A stretch of 64,000 nt of DNA from Centropus unirufus. Lineage: Eukaryota > Chordata > Aves > Cuculiformes > Centropidae. A model generated the notes under the pieces. The model had not been told where the DNA came from. It saw only the letters and a list, made by a program, of their open reading frames with translations, and did no database searches. Location: assembly GCA_013397695.1 (NCBI GenBank), contig VYZI01000420.1, forward strand, positions 85,497-149,496, in the 5' to 3' direction. A program made the position numbers and the translations under genes. Positions 46,201-60,226 of the stretch are shown in pieces; within the stretch, counting starts at the first letter, position 1; every line of letters starts with the position of its first letter.

Positions 46201-46540
46201 NNNNNNNNNNNNNNNNNNNNNNNNNNNNNNNNNNNNNNNNNNNNNNNNNNNNNNNNNNNNNNNNNNNNNNNNNNNNNNNNNNNNNNNNNNNNNNNNNNNN
46301 NNNNNNNNNNNNNNNNNNNNNNNNNNNNNNNNNNNNNNNNNNNNNNNNNNNNNNNNNNNNNNNNNNNNNNNNNNNNNNNNNNNNNNNNNNNNNNNNNNNN
46401 NNNNNNNNNNNNNNNNNNNNNNNNNNNNNNNNNNNNNNNNNNNNNNNNNNNNNNNNNNNNNNNNNNNNNNNNNNNNNNNNNNNNNNNNNNNNNNNNNNNN
46501 NNNNNNNNNNNNNNNNNNNNNNNNNNNNNNNNNNNNNNNN
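46201..46540. other. Assembly gap (340 N)
   Basis: It is a run of N. Its left flank ends GCATTTCTTTGTC and its right flank starts GAAGAGAAGGAGAAATC. Any reading frame drawn across it is meaningless. Confidence 0.99.
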
Positions 46541-48359
46541 GAAGAGAAGGAGAAATCTTGCCCTTTTTCTTGCCACTGGTTGTTTTGACTATTTATTCTA
46601 CAAATACCAAGGCTGCCCATGATGGGTTTGACCTCTCTGACCCCAGCTCAGAGACCGGGTCCCCAAGGGCAGCTGCTGAGGACGGAACACTGTATGGGCA
46701 TAGAGCGGTTTTGCTCTGAAGGCCACACGTTGGGTATGTCTGACATCTCTTGGATGCCACAAACCATCTCCTTTGTTTCTGGAGATAATAGAATGTCTAG
46801 AAGAAAATAAGGCAGGTGAGCAGCTGAGGAGGTGGGGACCCGGCACCCTCGGAGCTGTTACTGTTGATACCACAAGGATTCCTCAAAATAGTCCCTGCCG
46901 TGTTTACAAGGGGGTTTCCTCTGGCATAAATCACAGAGAGATGCACGTTAGTCCTGCTCAGCATTGCCCACAGATCATGGGGTCTCACCAGCAGCAGGAA
47001 GGCTGGGGAGAGAGGGTTTCATGACGGGATGAGAAAAGACAACCAAAAACATTCTTGGCCGCCTCCATGCAAACACCTCTCTATGTCAGTCAGTTGGAAG
47101 TAAGTCCAAACCTGCCTCGATTCAGCTGCTGCCCACTTATGGCCCAGCAAATACCATGTCCTGAAGCTCCTCCAACGGAGAGAGCTCAACCCCAAACACA
47201 AGCAGCAGTTCTCAACAGTGCGACCTGCAGTGATAAGCCATGTGATGGCTGAGTGCACCAGTCCCAGCTCAGCCAGAAAGCCCAGTTGTGCTTTTTGCAT
47301 CTGATAAGGATGAATACTTCGAACCTAAATACAGCGTGGAGTGCTGGAGGCAGGGAGCAGCTTGCTTAGATCCCACCTTCACCTTCAGATAGCGATGTAC
47401 CCTGAAAAGTTGCCAGCAAATTCAGCAGCCCTTGCGGAGTGTACTGCCTCATTTTTTTTTTGGGGGGGGGAGTCTTAATAGGGAAAGGTTTGGGTACTTT
47501 CACGGAAAACTAAATAATGACACAGCAGACTGGCCTGAGCCATATTTCCAGCCAGCCCTTTCACAATCCCTACAAACCTTGTGAGCTCTCCTCAACTTGG
47601 CCATGACTACACCCCTACAGCTGCCCAGCCCACCAGGGTTTAGGCAAGTCCCATCCTTCCACCGCTGCTTTCCCTTCCCCTCTCAGAGGCACATCTGCCT
47701 CCTGCGTGGCCTCAAGTCAATCTCTTTCACCATTTTCTCCAGTGGGCTCAGATTTAGCTTGACTCAGCTGTAACTCAGATGTGCTTCTCACTGCCCTTCC
47801 ACAGACCCAGGTTTCCATGCCCTTTCCTTTCCTTTTCTGCAATAATCCTCATCTGGCTGCCACAGAAGTTGTTCAGCTTGCTAAATTGATGAGTCTAAAG
47901 TACTGCAAATCCTCAGGAAAACTGAGCCCAGTCCCATTTTGCTGCTTCAAGTTTCCCCCAGGGGCCTGGGAAATGCCAAAACATAGATTTTAAAATTTTA
48001 GGTGTTCTTCTGCCAGCATGGCAAGATGAAGATGCTTTAGTAACGTGAGCATTCATAGGTGCTTTGGCCTCAGATGGTAAATCCACAAAATGCTGCCACA
48101 CGTAAAGTGGTGTCAGGACTCAGAGAAGACCCAGTCTGAGCACAGAGTTGCCTGAAGTGGAGGGAAATATGAAGAAGGAAGATAGGCATTCATGGATGAG
48201 TATTGGACTCTGTTCCCTAGAAGTTCCATACGAGAACTGGTCAGGTCTTTCCTGTGATAACTGCAGTCCTGGAGAAAAAGCTCTCTCCCTTTTTCTTACT
48301 CTATCAAGTAGTCAAGCTTCTACTTTGGCCAGTCATTGTTAATTTTAGCAGGTAGCCTA

Positions 48360-48672
48360 CAGGAATGCTGACAAGGGGCTCTTTATAAGGGTATGTAGGG
48401 ATAGGATGAGGGTGGCATGGTTTTCAGCTGAAAAGGCGGAGATTTAGATGAGATCTTAGGAAGAAATGTTTTCTGTGAGGATGGGGAGGCCCTGGCCCGA
48501 GTTGCCCAGAGCAGTGGTGGCTGCCCCATCCCTGGAGGTGTTCAAGGCCAGGTGGGATGGGGCTTTGAAGACCCTGATCCAGTGGGAGGTGTCCCTGCCC
48601 ATGGCAGGGTGTTGGAACTGGTTGGCTTTAAGGTCCCTTCCACCTCAAACCATCCAGCCATGGTTCTGTGAT
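48360..48672 (+). mobile_element. CR1 3' end
   Basis: GATGAGATCTTAGGAAGAAA, GGTGTTCAAGGCCAGG and end CATGGTTCTGTGATT. Confidence 0.92.
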
Positions 48673-49618
48673 TAATTAGGAGTACAAAAGATAAGCAAAT
48701 ACATGAAAATCCCATCCCAGATTATCTCGTGTCTCCTACCACAAGAGCTCTGTGTTTAATAGCCACAGTGTAAAACAGGTAAAGTTATTCACACGTGGCT
48801 TCTCCCACAGCCGCAGAAATGCTGTACCTATTGGGCTCTCAGTCTACTCATACACACACATGTCTGAGGGCTCGTCTCTGCTGTCTTTTGTGTGGGTTTG
48901 GCAAGCTCTGCACGCACCTAATGGATCAAGTCTTGCCAAAAAATCAGAAAGTGGGGAACGCCTTGTTTAAGAGTCTCTCCAGGGCTTGTGCACAAGCAGC
49001 TCACCATGTCCAAAGAGCTAAATCCCGAGGGGATTAAGTGCTCAAACCTAGCATGTAAGCATCCTTGAGAAACCTAAAACCTGAGGAGCCACCTAACACG
49101 GTAGGGACTTCGGGCTCCTGGGTGCTGACGTTCCTCCAAAGGAGCGCACACAAAACTGTCTACACCCCAGGTGTTTTGACACTCGTTTTTCTGCTGCTGC
49201 ACAGCAGATACCCTGTAAGAGGTACGTGCACATCTCCATGGTGCAAGCATTCTCCACCACAGTCAAATTCCTCTCCTCTTTCCTAAAACAACAGAGTTTT
49301 CCCCGTTGTGCTATGACATTTTGGAAAGGAATTCAGCAGGACATGGAAGGCCACAGAACAGAGCAGGGACAATGATAACATTGGCAAAGTGGCAAGCGGA
49401 GTGGGTGTTTGATAGCTCCCCAGATACAGACTACCACCCTCTGCTTAATGATAGGAAAAGTGCAGACAGGATATCCCTGCAGGGTGTCTCTTCAGGAGAG
49501 TTATTGGCAAAACATGTGTTTCTCTGTGCACGGTGAGCAAAGGTGCTTTGAGCCAGGAAGGTTTTTTATTGTGTAAGAGGACAAAACAAGAAAGAACAAA
49601 AGTAGTTTTCATGAGAGA

Positions 49619-49645
49619 AGTGTGTGAGTGTGTGTGCATGTGCTC
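49619..49645. repeat. (TG)n microsatellite
   Basis: GTGTGTGAGTGTGTGTGCAT; short and imperfect. Confidence 0.75.
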
Positions 49646-51464
49646 CCTCTGTAAGCCACAAGGAAGTGAACACAAATTGACCTCCTGTGTCTCTAAATTG
49701 AAATCGAACATCGCAATAGACAAATGCAGTCATAGAATATGGAGAGCTCCAGGCAGGATAGCTCTGATTTGCTTCCAGATCCCTCAAGAAATTCTTTAGC
49801 TCAAAGAGTAGAAGGCTTGTTTTTTGCAGGTGTAATGCAAGGTTGGTTAGTTATAGGGACTCAGTCTTGTGAGGGAATGTGTAAGAAAACACAAGCAGAT
49901 GCTTAGGGTCTGTAGAAGGCCATGTATGGCTGGACTTCAGATTGAAGGAAATCACTCCTTAGAGTGGATTTCTGGAGGAAAGATGGGCACGTCTTCCTCT
50001 TTGTTGTCCCACCAGCAGCTGAGAGCATTGAAATGAAAATCTGAAGCCTTCCAGTGAAATAACTTGTGCAGGACTTCTTGTTCCTGGGGTTAGCTAGGGC
50101 TTTACAGTCTTTGAAAGGAAGGGGAAAGAATGGGATGTGAGATGTATGTTATTACTCATTCCTCTTCAGAATCCACGAATTTTAGAGACCTATGTCAAAG
50201 AAGGTTCAAGAGTCTGGACAAGATTACTCCATTCAAGGAGCATCAAAATGACTGAAGGACACTGATTTGGGTGCTGGGGAGCTGGAGGGACTTGCCTTTA
50301 GAGGAGTCTGTCACTCCTGTCCAAACTCATTGGTTCCTCTGATGTACCGGACCCCCAAGAACCAGAACTTTCATGGAAGGTCTGTCCATTTTGCAAAGTT
50401 AGTTTCAGAACAGTCTTTCCCAACTCAGCTTTCATCTGAAGTGACATGAGAAACGCAGGTCAACTTCTCCTTTCACTGATAGCTCTACAGCTTCCAGTGC
50501 AGCTCTGAGTGCGCTCACCATACTCACAGCAGGACCAAATACTCTTGGCAGGGCATAGCAAGAAGGAGAGGAATCCACCAGGAACAGCCTTGATCCTGCT
50601 GTTAACATTTCTCCTGATAAACTGTGAGATGAGAGGGGCTGTTAAATGATTTGGAGGCTCAGCCCTGGCTCAGCCATCTTCTGCTTTTTCAGATGTTCAG
50701 ATCCCCCTAGTTTTAGGCTCAAACCTCTGTAATTCAGTGCCAAGCAGGACAGGCTGCTACGCACAGCCAAGTGCACGCAGCAGCAGATGCCTCACTGTGC
50801 TCTGGTTGTCCGGACATGATATAGCAAAGCCTTGGTCTAGCTATGTCAAAGGGATGAGCAGGAATACTAGGAGGATGATCTGCCCTAGGTTAATGGCATA
50901 ATGAGAGAGGTGTGAAAATGATGAGTTGTGGCAGCCCTGGAAGGCATCTTATTTATCAACGTGGTGACAGATGCCACCTAAGAAAGGGCTATGTATGCTA
51001 CAGACAGGTGATGTAACACAAAGCTTAGTTAACCATAGGCACTTTTAACAATAACTATTCAGCTGACAGTTCATGGAGAGCACACATTCCTGCAGGCAGA
51101 GACGCTGCAACCAAGAGCACGCTCCACCCAGCTCTGTAAAGCAACCCTAAGGCACAAACCTACACAGGCACAAGGGCTTGCCCGGGAAGGGCATGTTACA
51201 CCCAGCCCTTCATTGTTGCACAGTGCTCTGTGTCCTGGGCTGTTCCAAAGGTGATTGCAAGAAGAAGTCACAATGTCATTGTTGGAGGTGCTTCCTCCAT
51301 GCTCTTGTCACGGCAAGAGTAGGTGATGTACGTGCCGAAGAAGGCAAGATGTTTTAAGGGAAGATAAAGGTTCTCTCCCCTTCAAATCAAGGGTTGAGAA
51401 AGGCTGTTCCTGACATCATTTGCCATGACTTCTACAGCCATGGAGATGTCATTTAGGGCAACGA

Positions 51465-51876
51465 AGCTTGGAAGGGTCTGGAGCAAAAGACTTAGGAGGA
51501 AAGGCTGAGAGACCAGGGGTTCTTTAGCCTAGAGGAGGCTGAGGATTGACCTTATCTCTCTACATCTCCCTGAAAGGAGGTTGTAGCAAGGTGGGTGCTG
51601 GTCCCTTCTCCCAAGTAACAAGTGATAGGATGAGAGGAAATAGCCTCAAGTCGTGCCAGGGAAGGTTTAGATTGGATGTTAGGAAAAATATCTTTATTGA
51701 CAGAGTGAAGAACTGCCAGAGGCTGCCCAGGGCAGTGGTGGAATCCCCATCCTTGAAGGTGTTCAAAAAATGTGGACATGGCACTGTTGGACATGGTTTA
51801 GTAGGCAGAGTGGGGGTGGGCTGATGGCTGGATCGGATGATCTTAGAGGTCTTTTTCAACCTTAATGATTCTCTGT
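51465..51876 (+). mobile_element. CR1 3' end, older type
   Basis: GAGGAAAGGCTGAGAGACC, AGGAGGTTGTAGCAAGGTGG, CCAAGTAACAAGTGATAGG, CATGGTTTAGTAGGCAG and tail AATGATTCTCTG. Confidence 0.93.
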
Positions 51877-52275
51877 TGTATCCCGTGTCACCACGGTTTT
51901 AGACCCTTGTCTTCTGGATCTAGTCATCAGCATCAGGCGTAAAGGAGGACCTCACCTTCTCTAACCTGCTGACCTGTGTGAGAAGAACATGAGCACAGGC
52001 TGAGGTACAGCACTATTTTGTGGGATACTGGTTCCCCTCAGAAACACATCAGCACCAGCTGGAAAAGTATGATTGCAAATCCTATGAAAGTCTTCCTTAA
52101 AAGCCCAGGCTCTGCATTCATGTCATGCTGTAAAAATTCTTGGCTTACATGGTTCAAAAGGAGATTTCTTAGGCTGTGTACCTCCAAGGTAAAACTGGAA
52201 AACATAAATCCTAACTCAGCTTCCTCCATGATTTTAGAAAAGGGACTGGGAATGCAGCCTGGAGATAATGATCTA

Positions 52276-52826
52276 AATTGTGATGGAGTACTGTGTCCTT
52301 GTCCAGCTCTGCAATCCCCAACCTAAGAAGGATATGGAACTGTTGGAACAGGCCCAGAGGATGCTACACATATGGTCTGAGGGCGGGAGCACCTCTGCTA
52401 TGAGGACAGGCCGAGACAATTTGAGTTGTTCAGCCTGGAGAATAGAAGGCTCTGGACAGACCTTAGAGCAGCTTCCAGTACTGAAAAGGGGCATAGAAAA
52501 AAAGCTGGGGAGAGGCTTTTTACAAGAGTTTCTAGTGACAGGATTAGGGGGAATGGCTTTAAATTGGAAGGGCGAAGATTTAGATTAGACATTGGGAAGA
52601 AATTCATCATGATGAGGGTGAGGAGGTCCTGGCACAGGATGCCCAGAAGAGTCGTAGCTGCCCCCTCCCAGGAGGTGTTCAAGGCCAGGTTGGATGGGGC
52701 TCTGAGCAACCTGATCCACTCGGAGGCGTTCCTGCCCATGTCTGGGGTGTTGGAACTGAATGGGCTTTGTGGTCCTTTCCAACTCAAACCATTCTATGGC
52801 TCTATGATTCTATAATTCCATGATCT
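52276..52826 (+). mobile_element. CR1, about 550 bp
   Basis: AAGAAGGATATGGAACTGTT, GAGCACCTCTGCTATGAGGA, GGGAATGGCTTTAAATTGG, and a long tail of degenerate ATTCTATG units. Confidence 0.94.
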
Positions 52827-54724
52827 GAACTCTGGAAGAGCACCTTACGAATGCTACAGTGATGCTACCTAGGAATCACCCCTGCAGAAAACCCACTGTA
52901 TATTATGAAGCAGGAGGTGTTCACAATGTGCTAGGCGTGAATATCTCCTCGGCTTGCAGCCCTACCACTCTGCTGCTGGAGTACGTGCTGCCTGTCTTCA
53001 TGTCACCTTGAATCAGGCAGTCATGCAGCAGAGTTTGAGCAGTCAACAGCACGGTGACACCATTCCAATGTGCTGCCTTGCAGCACGTAGGGGTGAAAAG
53101 GGATGTGGGATGCTTTCACAGGGCCATGTTCCGCAATTGTCAAGAAGTAAATACCTCCATGTGGTCAACCAACAAACCCTGGATTTTAATCCGCTGAGAT
53201 GCCAGCTTCGTTTGGCCTTGACAGAAGTGCTGAGAGAGGATAAAGGCTTCAGGGAGGACAGGCCAGATGGGAGGATTATTTCTATTGTCTTGGGAGAGAC
53301 TCTGACTTAACAAACATTCCCTCACAGACATGAACAAAAACAGCTTTTGCGGTCAGCACTGCCTGCTCTGAGCCTTCTCCCCAGCTCGCTGATATGCAAA
53401 TCTCACCACACGCAGCTGGGCTGGAGCTTTGTGGTTGGCAGCATTTCTGCACCAATTTTGGTAATAGCTTTCTACGTGACTCGGGTATGACTAAGCAGAA
53501 AGGAATTAGTGGGGACTCTTTGTTCTTGCAGCTCAGCCGAAATATGAACGTGCTGGCCTGACAAAAGCCGGCTCTTTGCATAAAGAAAATAAAGAGGTCT
53601 GGGAGGTTAATGAGTGACATAATCAGCTCGCTGGGAAATGTGCATAGGCAAGGAATGAAAACAATGTGCAACGGAGATAATTGATTACCCACAGTGCTGC
53701 ACTCACCTGTGACGGAGTGGATTCCCCAGCTCACTGCCTGAATGTGGCTCCTGGGGGTCCAGCGAGGAGGAAAAGCATGCAGAGGGCTCAGCTGGGATCC
53801 TCAGCACCTCAGAGGAAGAAAGGTTGGCTCAGAAAGTGGGGTTTTGCAACCAGGCTGCTGAGGTGAAAAGTCTGCAGGGAGTCAAGGTGTGCAGGAAGAG
53901 CAGGGAACACTGTACCCTTGTCCTACCCTGGTTTTAACCCAAGTTGTAGCTTGCTGTTAGTGATGGAAGAGATTTGAATTCCCTCTCTGGTCACCAAGTG
54001 CTTAAGTGAGTCTTTGAAGTTTTGAGTTACTTCCGAAAGCTGGAAAATAGCTCTTCACCAATTCCTGTCCAAAAGCAGCCTTGATTCTATATGTGAATTA
54101 AATGGTATCTGCCTGAATTCAGGGCAGAGCTGGGCCTTTGGGAGCAGGAATTTCCCTGTGGCATTCCCGAATCCCTGTGGCCAGTGAACAGCAAGAGTCA
54201 AGACATTCTTCATTTCCCCCACGGCTGACTCTGAGCAGCCTTTGACCACTCAGCTCCACCAAGGTAGCCAAGCCCCTAAAGGTTTGAGGTTACAACACTC
54301 AGAGGTCACAGAGCCTAAATACCTGTCTGTGCTGGAGCCTGGAATACCCCTGTGGGATGACAAGAAAGTAGAAGGAAGCTGACCTGGCACCACTGTGTGC
54401 TGTGGGATAACAGATTATAGCATGGGGCTGTCAAACAAGGCATGGAACTGAACTTGCAGTTGACCTTGGTTCACCTAATTAGATTTGTGTCATCGATCTG
54501 GCATAATGCTGATTTTGATGAATGAATGATATATGAGCAGAGCTTCCATCTAGCTGCTGAGGAAGGGATATGAAATCTTGTCCATCACTCCTGAGAGGTC
54601 TTCTGAGCATAGGAAAACAGGCTGGGCTGGGGTCTCCCTGGACAGGTCCTTATGCCAATGGGACAAACCCTCTGCTTGCTTCACTCAGGCACATGGAGCC
54701 TCCCATCCCAGGGCATGGAGATTG

Positions 54725-54992
54725 TCAATGGCTTTCAATTGGAGAGGGGTGAAATTTAGATTAGACAAGAGGAAGAAATTCTTCACGATGAGGGTGGGGA
54801 GGCCTTGGCCCAGGTTGTCCAGAGCAGTGGTGGCTGCCCCATCCCTGGCGGTGTTCAAGGCCACGTTGGATGGGGCTTGGAGCAACCTGGTCAAGTAGGA
54901 GGTGTCCTTGCTCATGGCAGGGAGATGGAATTGGATGGGCTTTGAGGTGCCTTCTGACCCAAACCATTCTATCATTCCATGATTCTGTGAAA
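54725..54992 (+). mobile_element. CR1 3' end
   Basis: GGCTTTCAATTGGAGAGGGG, CTTCACGATGAGGGTGGGG and end CATTCCATGATTCTGTGAA. Confidence 0.93.
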
Positions 54993-56352
54993 GATCAAGA
55001 GGCCTGTGGAGATTATTTGAGCCTAAATACTAAAAAAATAAAGCAAATGCATGGTCAATATCTGCTCAAAGGATGGGATGATTTTAGTGGATTGCAGAAG
55101 ACGTAGACTTGTGACTGCATGAAGAGTTTGACTCTGCTTCTGTGAAATGGGCAGCACACAAGGACGTGAAGAGTCATGTCCCTGCAGCAATGAGTGCCCA
55201 GGAGGCTGGAAGGTAGGACACTATTGTTATCACCCTGACTTAATGGTTTTGTTTGCTGTTCTCGCAAAGAATGTGTAACCGATCGGGCTTGTTTCCTAAA
55301 AGGGTATTAATCACTTATGGCTGTCGCCCCATAGCCTGTTCTCTACAGCCCCTGTAAAATGAGCTTCCAGGTCGGGGAATGTACATATTCAGTTATTTGG
55401 ATTGACATCAGTAAAGGCTGTCCAGGCAATCAGAGCACTGAATTTCACCTCTCTGGTCTGCAACAGCACCGCTGGAGAGTGGTTCAGCTCCCCACTTTCA
55501 AAGAGGGGGTGGTAGCACTGCCCTTTGCCACAGGGCACAACGGAGGGTGGTGAGGATGTTACATGGAAATGTGACCTAAACAGGGATGGCCGGTGACCTG
55601 CATGACCCTATGGGCTTTGTATCTGTTGTCTGCACTGAGCTTTGTTACTTAATGATTGTCAACCTCAGTGTCAACATTAGGATGCTCACCTCTCATCTCC
55701 TGCCCCTGGAAGTTACATGTGAACCCACCTCCATTCACACAGCCTGGAAGAGTAAAACCCACCCTCTTCCCACGCATGCTCTCATACACAGGGGCCACCA
55801 AACTTTTCAGCCTTTGGTAGTGGCTTCAGTGCCTTAGTAGATGGTTTATTTGGGTGAAAATGTATGCAAGAGTTTAATCTGGGTACTGGGAGATGATGAT
55901 TTAGAGCACGAAAGTAATACAGGCAGCAATGTGCTTTCCATGATCATGCAGGAAAAGTTCAGTGGAAGAGGAAGGGGAACTGTGATCTCCTTTCCCATAT
56001 GTTGACATCAGAGGGGACCATTTTAACCATCATGCTCCAGCTTCAGGCTCACAGAGTGGCAAATCTCAATTTGATGCTTTTCTCATTCAGCACCTTTCCC
56101 CTACTTTGAATGTGATAATGCCACATGCAAGGAACACCTCTACTGTTTGCTTTTTGCTCTGCCTGTTCTACCCTGGTAAACAGTTTTCCAGGCCTGGTTT
56201 TCCTAAGTCCTCCCGTGCTCTCAGGCCAGCAGCAGTCACCATTATTAAAGCATCGAAGTATGAATGTCAGTTAAGTTGAGCGTTTTCCCCTTTGGCATGA
56301 GATCAGAGCACTACATCGGCTGAATCCCCGTGCAGGACTCCGTGTGCCCCGA

Positions 56353-56632
56353 TAGAATCATAGAATGGTTTGGGTTGGAAGGGACCTTAAAGCCCATCTT
56401 GTTCAACCCCATGCCATGGGCAGGGGCACCTCCCACTGGATCAGGGGGCCAAAAGCCCCATCCAACCTGGCCTTGAACACCTCCAGGGATGGGGCAGCCA
56501 CCACTGCTCTGGGCAACCTGGGCCAGGGCCTCCCCTCCCTCATTGTGAAGATTTTCTTACTAATTTTCAATCAAAATCTTCCCCCTTCCGATGTAAAGTC
56601 ATTTCCCCTTGTCCTGCCTCCACTCCCTGAAG
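56353..56632 (-). mobile_element. CR1 3' end, reverse
   Basis: ATAGAATCATAGAATGGTTT, GGACCTTAAAGCCCATC and GGCAGCCACCACTGCTCTGG. It is close to the consensus of the copies here. Confidence 0.95.
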
Positions 56633-59600
56633 ATGTCTCCTGCTGACTGCTGCAGCAAAGGCTGCCCAGCTTGGACATAGACAACTGCTTTTCAAAAATA
56701 CACGCTTAGGTGATTAATCCCATACCTGCTGACTCTCCAGGCTGGGGAGCATTTCTGGGTTTGTGCTCCTGCCATGGCATGAGCAGGCTCTCTGGCCATG
56801 CCAGATTCCTCCTTCCAACAATCACGCCAAGATGAAAGCCATTTTCCTGCAGGTATTCTTGTCTCACACGGGCCCTGTGTGGGGGATTTCCTGGCCACTG
56901 GAATGCAAACCATGGAGTATGAATCAGCCATGCTGTCTTGAGACACCGCTTCTCTCCAGCTCATTGAATTAGAGTAGGGGGGAATTCTTCGGAGGCTGAT
57001 AAATGGGACCTATTTGAGTCCAAGCCTCATTAATGCCCGGGGGCATGAGAACCTCAGAACAAAAGCTATAGCTAAAGGAATCTCAAGGAGATAAATATCA
57101 CTCTGCAGGGGATGCCCAAAGGAGGCAGAAGCCTACTGGGAGTCTCATAAATGAGTGTCCACTGCTTTCTTTGCTTCCATTTGCTGCCTTGTGTTGGGAC
57201 AGTCGTAGTGCTCTGGAATGTGGTCACACTTTGTTCATCAAGTGGGCCGCCTTGCCAAGATACCAATCGGCCCACTGCTCTCTTCAATCTGGTCAGTCAG
57301 GTGTGGAAGCAGGAGGGACCAGGCAGTGAGGAAAAAGTGCATGCTGCAACTTAGAACCCAAATAATCTGCCACGATCTGGGAAAGGTATTGGCAAAAGGT
57401 CAGAGAAAACAACGTTCAACCCAGTGGCCTCTCCCATGGCTCCTTGGAGGAGCTCCAGCCTCACACCTTTGTTAGGCTCTGGGCAGGTTTCAGTTTTGTC
57501 TCTGTCAACACTTCCTTCTCTCCAGCATTGCCCTCATCGCCTCAATCGATCGCTGTCTGCATCTCCTCTCACCTGTACTTGGGCTGGCACTGCAACCATT
57601 CCTTAAATCAGCACCTCAGAGAAGTTATGGCCATGTCTATAAACAAGGTGCAGGGCTTTTAGTTGGAGCACAGTTCATCCCTGGAACAGCGTTGCAAGGA
57701 ACGCTTAACCTGTGATCACCTGGCATGCACAAATGAGTCTAGAGTGGCTCCTTTGGGCTGATAAGGAACCGTGGACCACTGGTAAAAGCAGTAGGGCAGA
57801 AGAGTCTCCAATCTCCTGCGCACACAGCATGCTGCATCCTCACCCTGGACTCCAGTCAGCCTGGGAAGCCGTCTTTCAGGAGTTTCAGCCAGGCTTGCAG
57901 TCAGGCTGCATCACCTTGCCTTTCCATTGAGGAGCTGGGAAGCAAGCTCTGCTGGCAGTAGATTGACCATCATAGACTCGAGGAGATCTTGAAGGCACTT
58001 GTCAGAAGCAGAGCTTAGCAAGCACGGCTGCCCCTCACCTGTGGTGTTGGTGAAAGCCACCCCACAGAGGCAAACAAGGTTTAACAAGAGGGAGAACACA
58101 GCTCACTTCTGTAGTTTACTCCTGTAGCCTTTTTGCAGTACCTGCATGTCAGGGGGGCAGTGATGGATGTAACTGTGAGGGAGAGCAGGAAAAATACCCT
58201 CATTTCGTAGTTGAGGAGCAGTGACTTGGCAAATAAAGGTGCATTTCCACACAAATAGGCACCAAACTCCTACTGGAGCACATGCTTCCCCACTGAAACC
58301 AACAGGCAGCTCTGGAAAGGAATAAGAACCCCCCATGTCCTGCACCTTCTCCATGTCCAAGTAGTGGTGGGTTCCTTAAGAGAGATGCACGCCTCTCCAC
58401 TGGCAATCCAAAGGGGGAAATTAGACACCTTCTTTCTTGGAGAATCCGGCCGGAGAGGTTTATGTTACAACCCTATTTAAAAGCCCATCCTCTGGAAAGC
58501 GTCTTCTCTTCCTTAGCAGACAATTCTTGCCCTGCAGAGGGGGCTTTTCTTCTTTGAATTCACCTAGGTGTTGCCGAGCTCCTGGGAATTCAATTGGAAT
58601 TGTGGGGGTATGAGGCGATGGCTCTGGCTGCCACATCTGTCCTCTGCATGGGGTCAGAGCAGGATCCAATCCCAGCTCTAGAAAACGTATTTCTTTTTAT
58701 TCCAAGCAAAAGGCAAAAAAAGTAAGCAGGCCAAAGGGCTGCAGAAGCAGCAGGTCTGTTCCCCAGGAGCGTGGGACCACAGAGGTGATGGTGTCCAAGG
58801 TGTCCAGCACCCACCCTGCTGCCCGCCATCTCCAAACAGGAGCAGGGCTGGCTCCTGGCTGATGAAGACGAATACAATTTCCAGTAGCATCCTCGCACTC
58901 TCAGCAGGGAGGTGGACAAATCTGGAATCACTTAGGCAATGTGCTGTCCACAGAGAGAGAGAAGCAGCAAAATTAGGTTGCTTAGCTCATTTTCTGCAGA
59001 TTCTCTGAGACGGTGGCCTCTCCTGTGGCTGTCACAGTTCCTCCAGGCCATCTGCCTCTCCTGACCACCCCTAAGGCGAGGCATGTCGAATAGCCAGAAG
59101 GCAGCACTTGAACTAGACACCTAAATGAGGCAATCTGCATACTGCCCCGAGTAACTCTACAGTTCAGGTCCTGTGTGCCTTGTTCAAACCCACCAGGACA
59201 CGTGTGGCCAGCACTGATCACAGCTCTGATGTTAATTCCCTTCCTGTTAGGCAGGGCACTAGGAGATATATCACGTTGGCCTCCTTATTGCCTTGCAAGG
59301 CAACAGCTGCAGTGGTGCTGTCAGGACAGATCTGCGGTCACCAGTTTTAATCCCAGCCTTAAGGATCACAAATTATTCGTGTCCAACTGCTGCTCAGTAA
59401 TCAGGGCATCTCACCTTGGTTTCCCTGCCACCACTGCAGTGCGGGTTGTGCCTATCACGCGCTGGTCGTGCATCTTCACCTGAGCTCTCCTGCCTCAGTC
59501 AAAGCCGTGACAAAGAGCCTGGAAAAGCACACAGGTAGAAAGGTGCCTCCCCTTTGTCCCAGCTGACATAAAGCCCAGCCTGAGCCTTGTAGTGACACTT

Positions 59601-59807
59601 CCAGAGGAACATGGAGGGCAGTGGATGGGGCTTGGCATTCTCATGTCTCAATTTTTCATTTACTACGAACCAACTGCAGAAATCTATTCAGCTCTTTCAG
59701 CCTTGATCCGCTGCTGGTCGCACAGCAAGCGTCTCCATCCCAACTGGGGATCTACAGGCACCATGATAAAGAACTGCCCTGTTAGAGCTTGCCTTCTCCG
59801 GGGAGAT

Positions 59808-60024
59808 CCCAGGAAGAAATGTTTTGCTGTGAGGGTGGGAAGGCCCTGGCCCAGGTTACCCAGAGCAGTGGTGGCTGCCCCATCCCTGGAGGTGTTGAAG
59901 GCCAGGTTGGATGGGGCTTGGAGCCCCCTGATCCAATGGGAGTTGTCCCTGCCCATGGCAGGGGGTTGAACAGGATGGGCTTTGACGTCCCTTCCAATAC
60001 AAAACGTTCTATGATTCTATAATT
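59808..60024 (+). mobile_element. CR1 3' end
   Basis: GATCCCAGGAAGAAATG, CATCCCTGGAGGTGTTGAAG and end GTTCTATGATTCTATAAT. Confidence 0.92.
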
Positions 60025-60226
60025 GTACCATACAGTATTAGTAATTTGGCAATTAAAATACTGCCATGCAGAAAATGTCCAGATGCTTAAAACATGTCCC
60101 CTTTTTGATATCAGAGAAACTTTTCATCATTTAGTTAATTCCCATTTCGTTGCTGGGGTTAGCTCACTGCTGGGCACCTTTACCAAGGAACATGTGAAGT
60201 GTGACCCACAAAGGAAGCTCCAAAAT

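Larger units (their letters stand above)
46541..51464. other. Non-coding, right of the gap
   Basis: One CR1 (48360-48672) and a short (TG)n are recognised. No exon with family resemblance was found. Confidence 0.5.
51877..56352. other. Non-coding with candidate enhancer
   Basis: It holds CR1 at 52276-52826 and 54725-54992. The block 53340-53700 carries an octamer, a RUNX-type site, an E-box and a paired homeodomain-like site. Confidence 0.4.

Noticed and set aside
45980..46719. Open frames of 130-198 codons on both strands
   Set aside because: Mostly unknown residues across a run of N.
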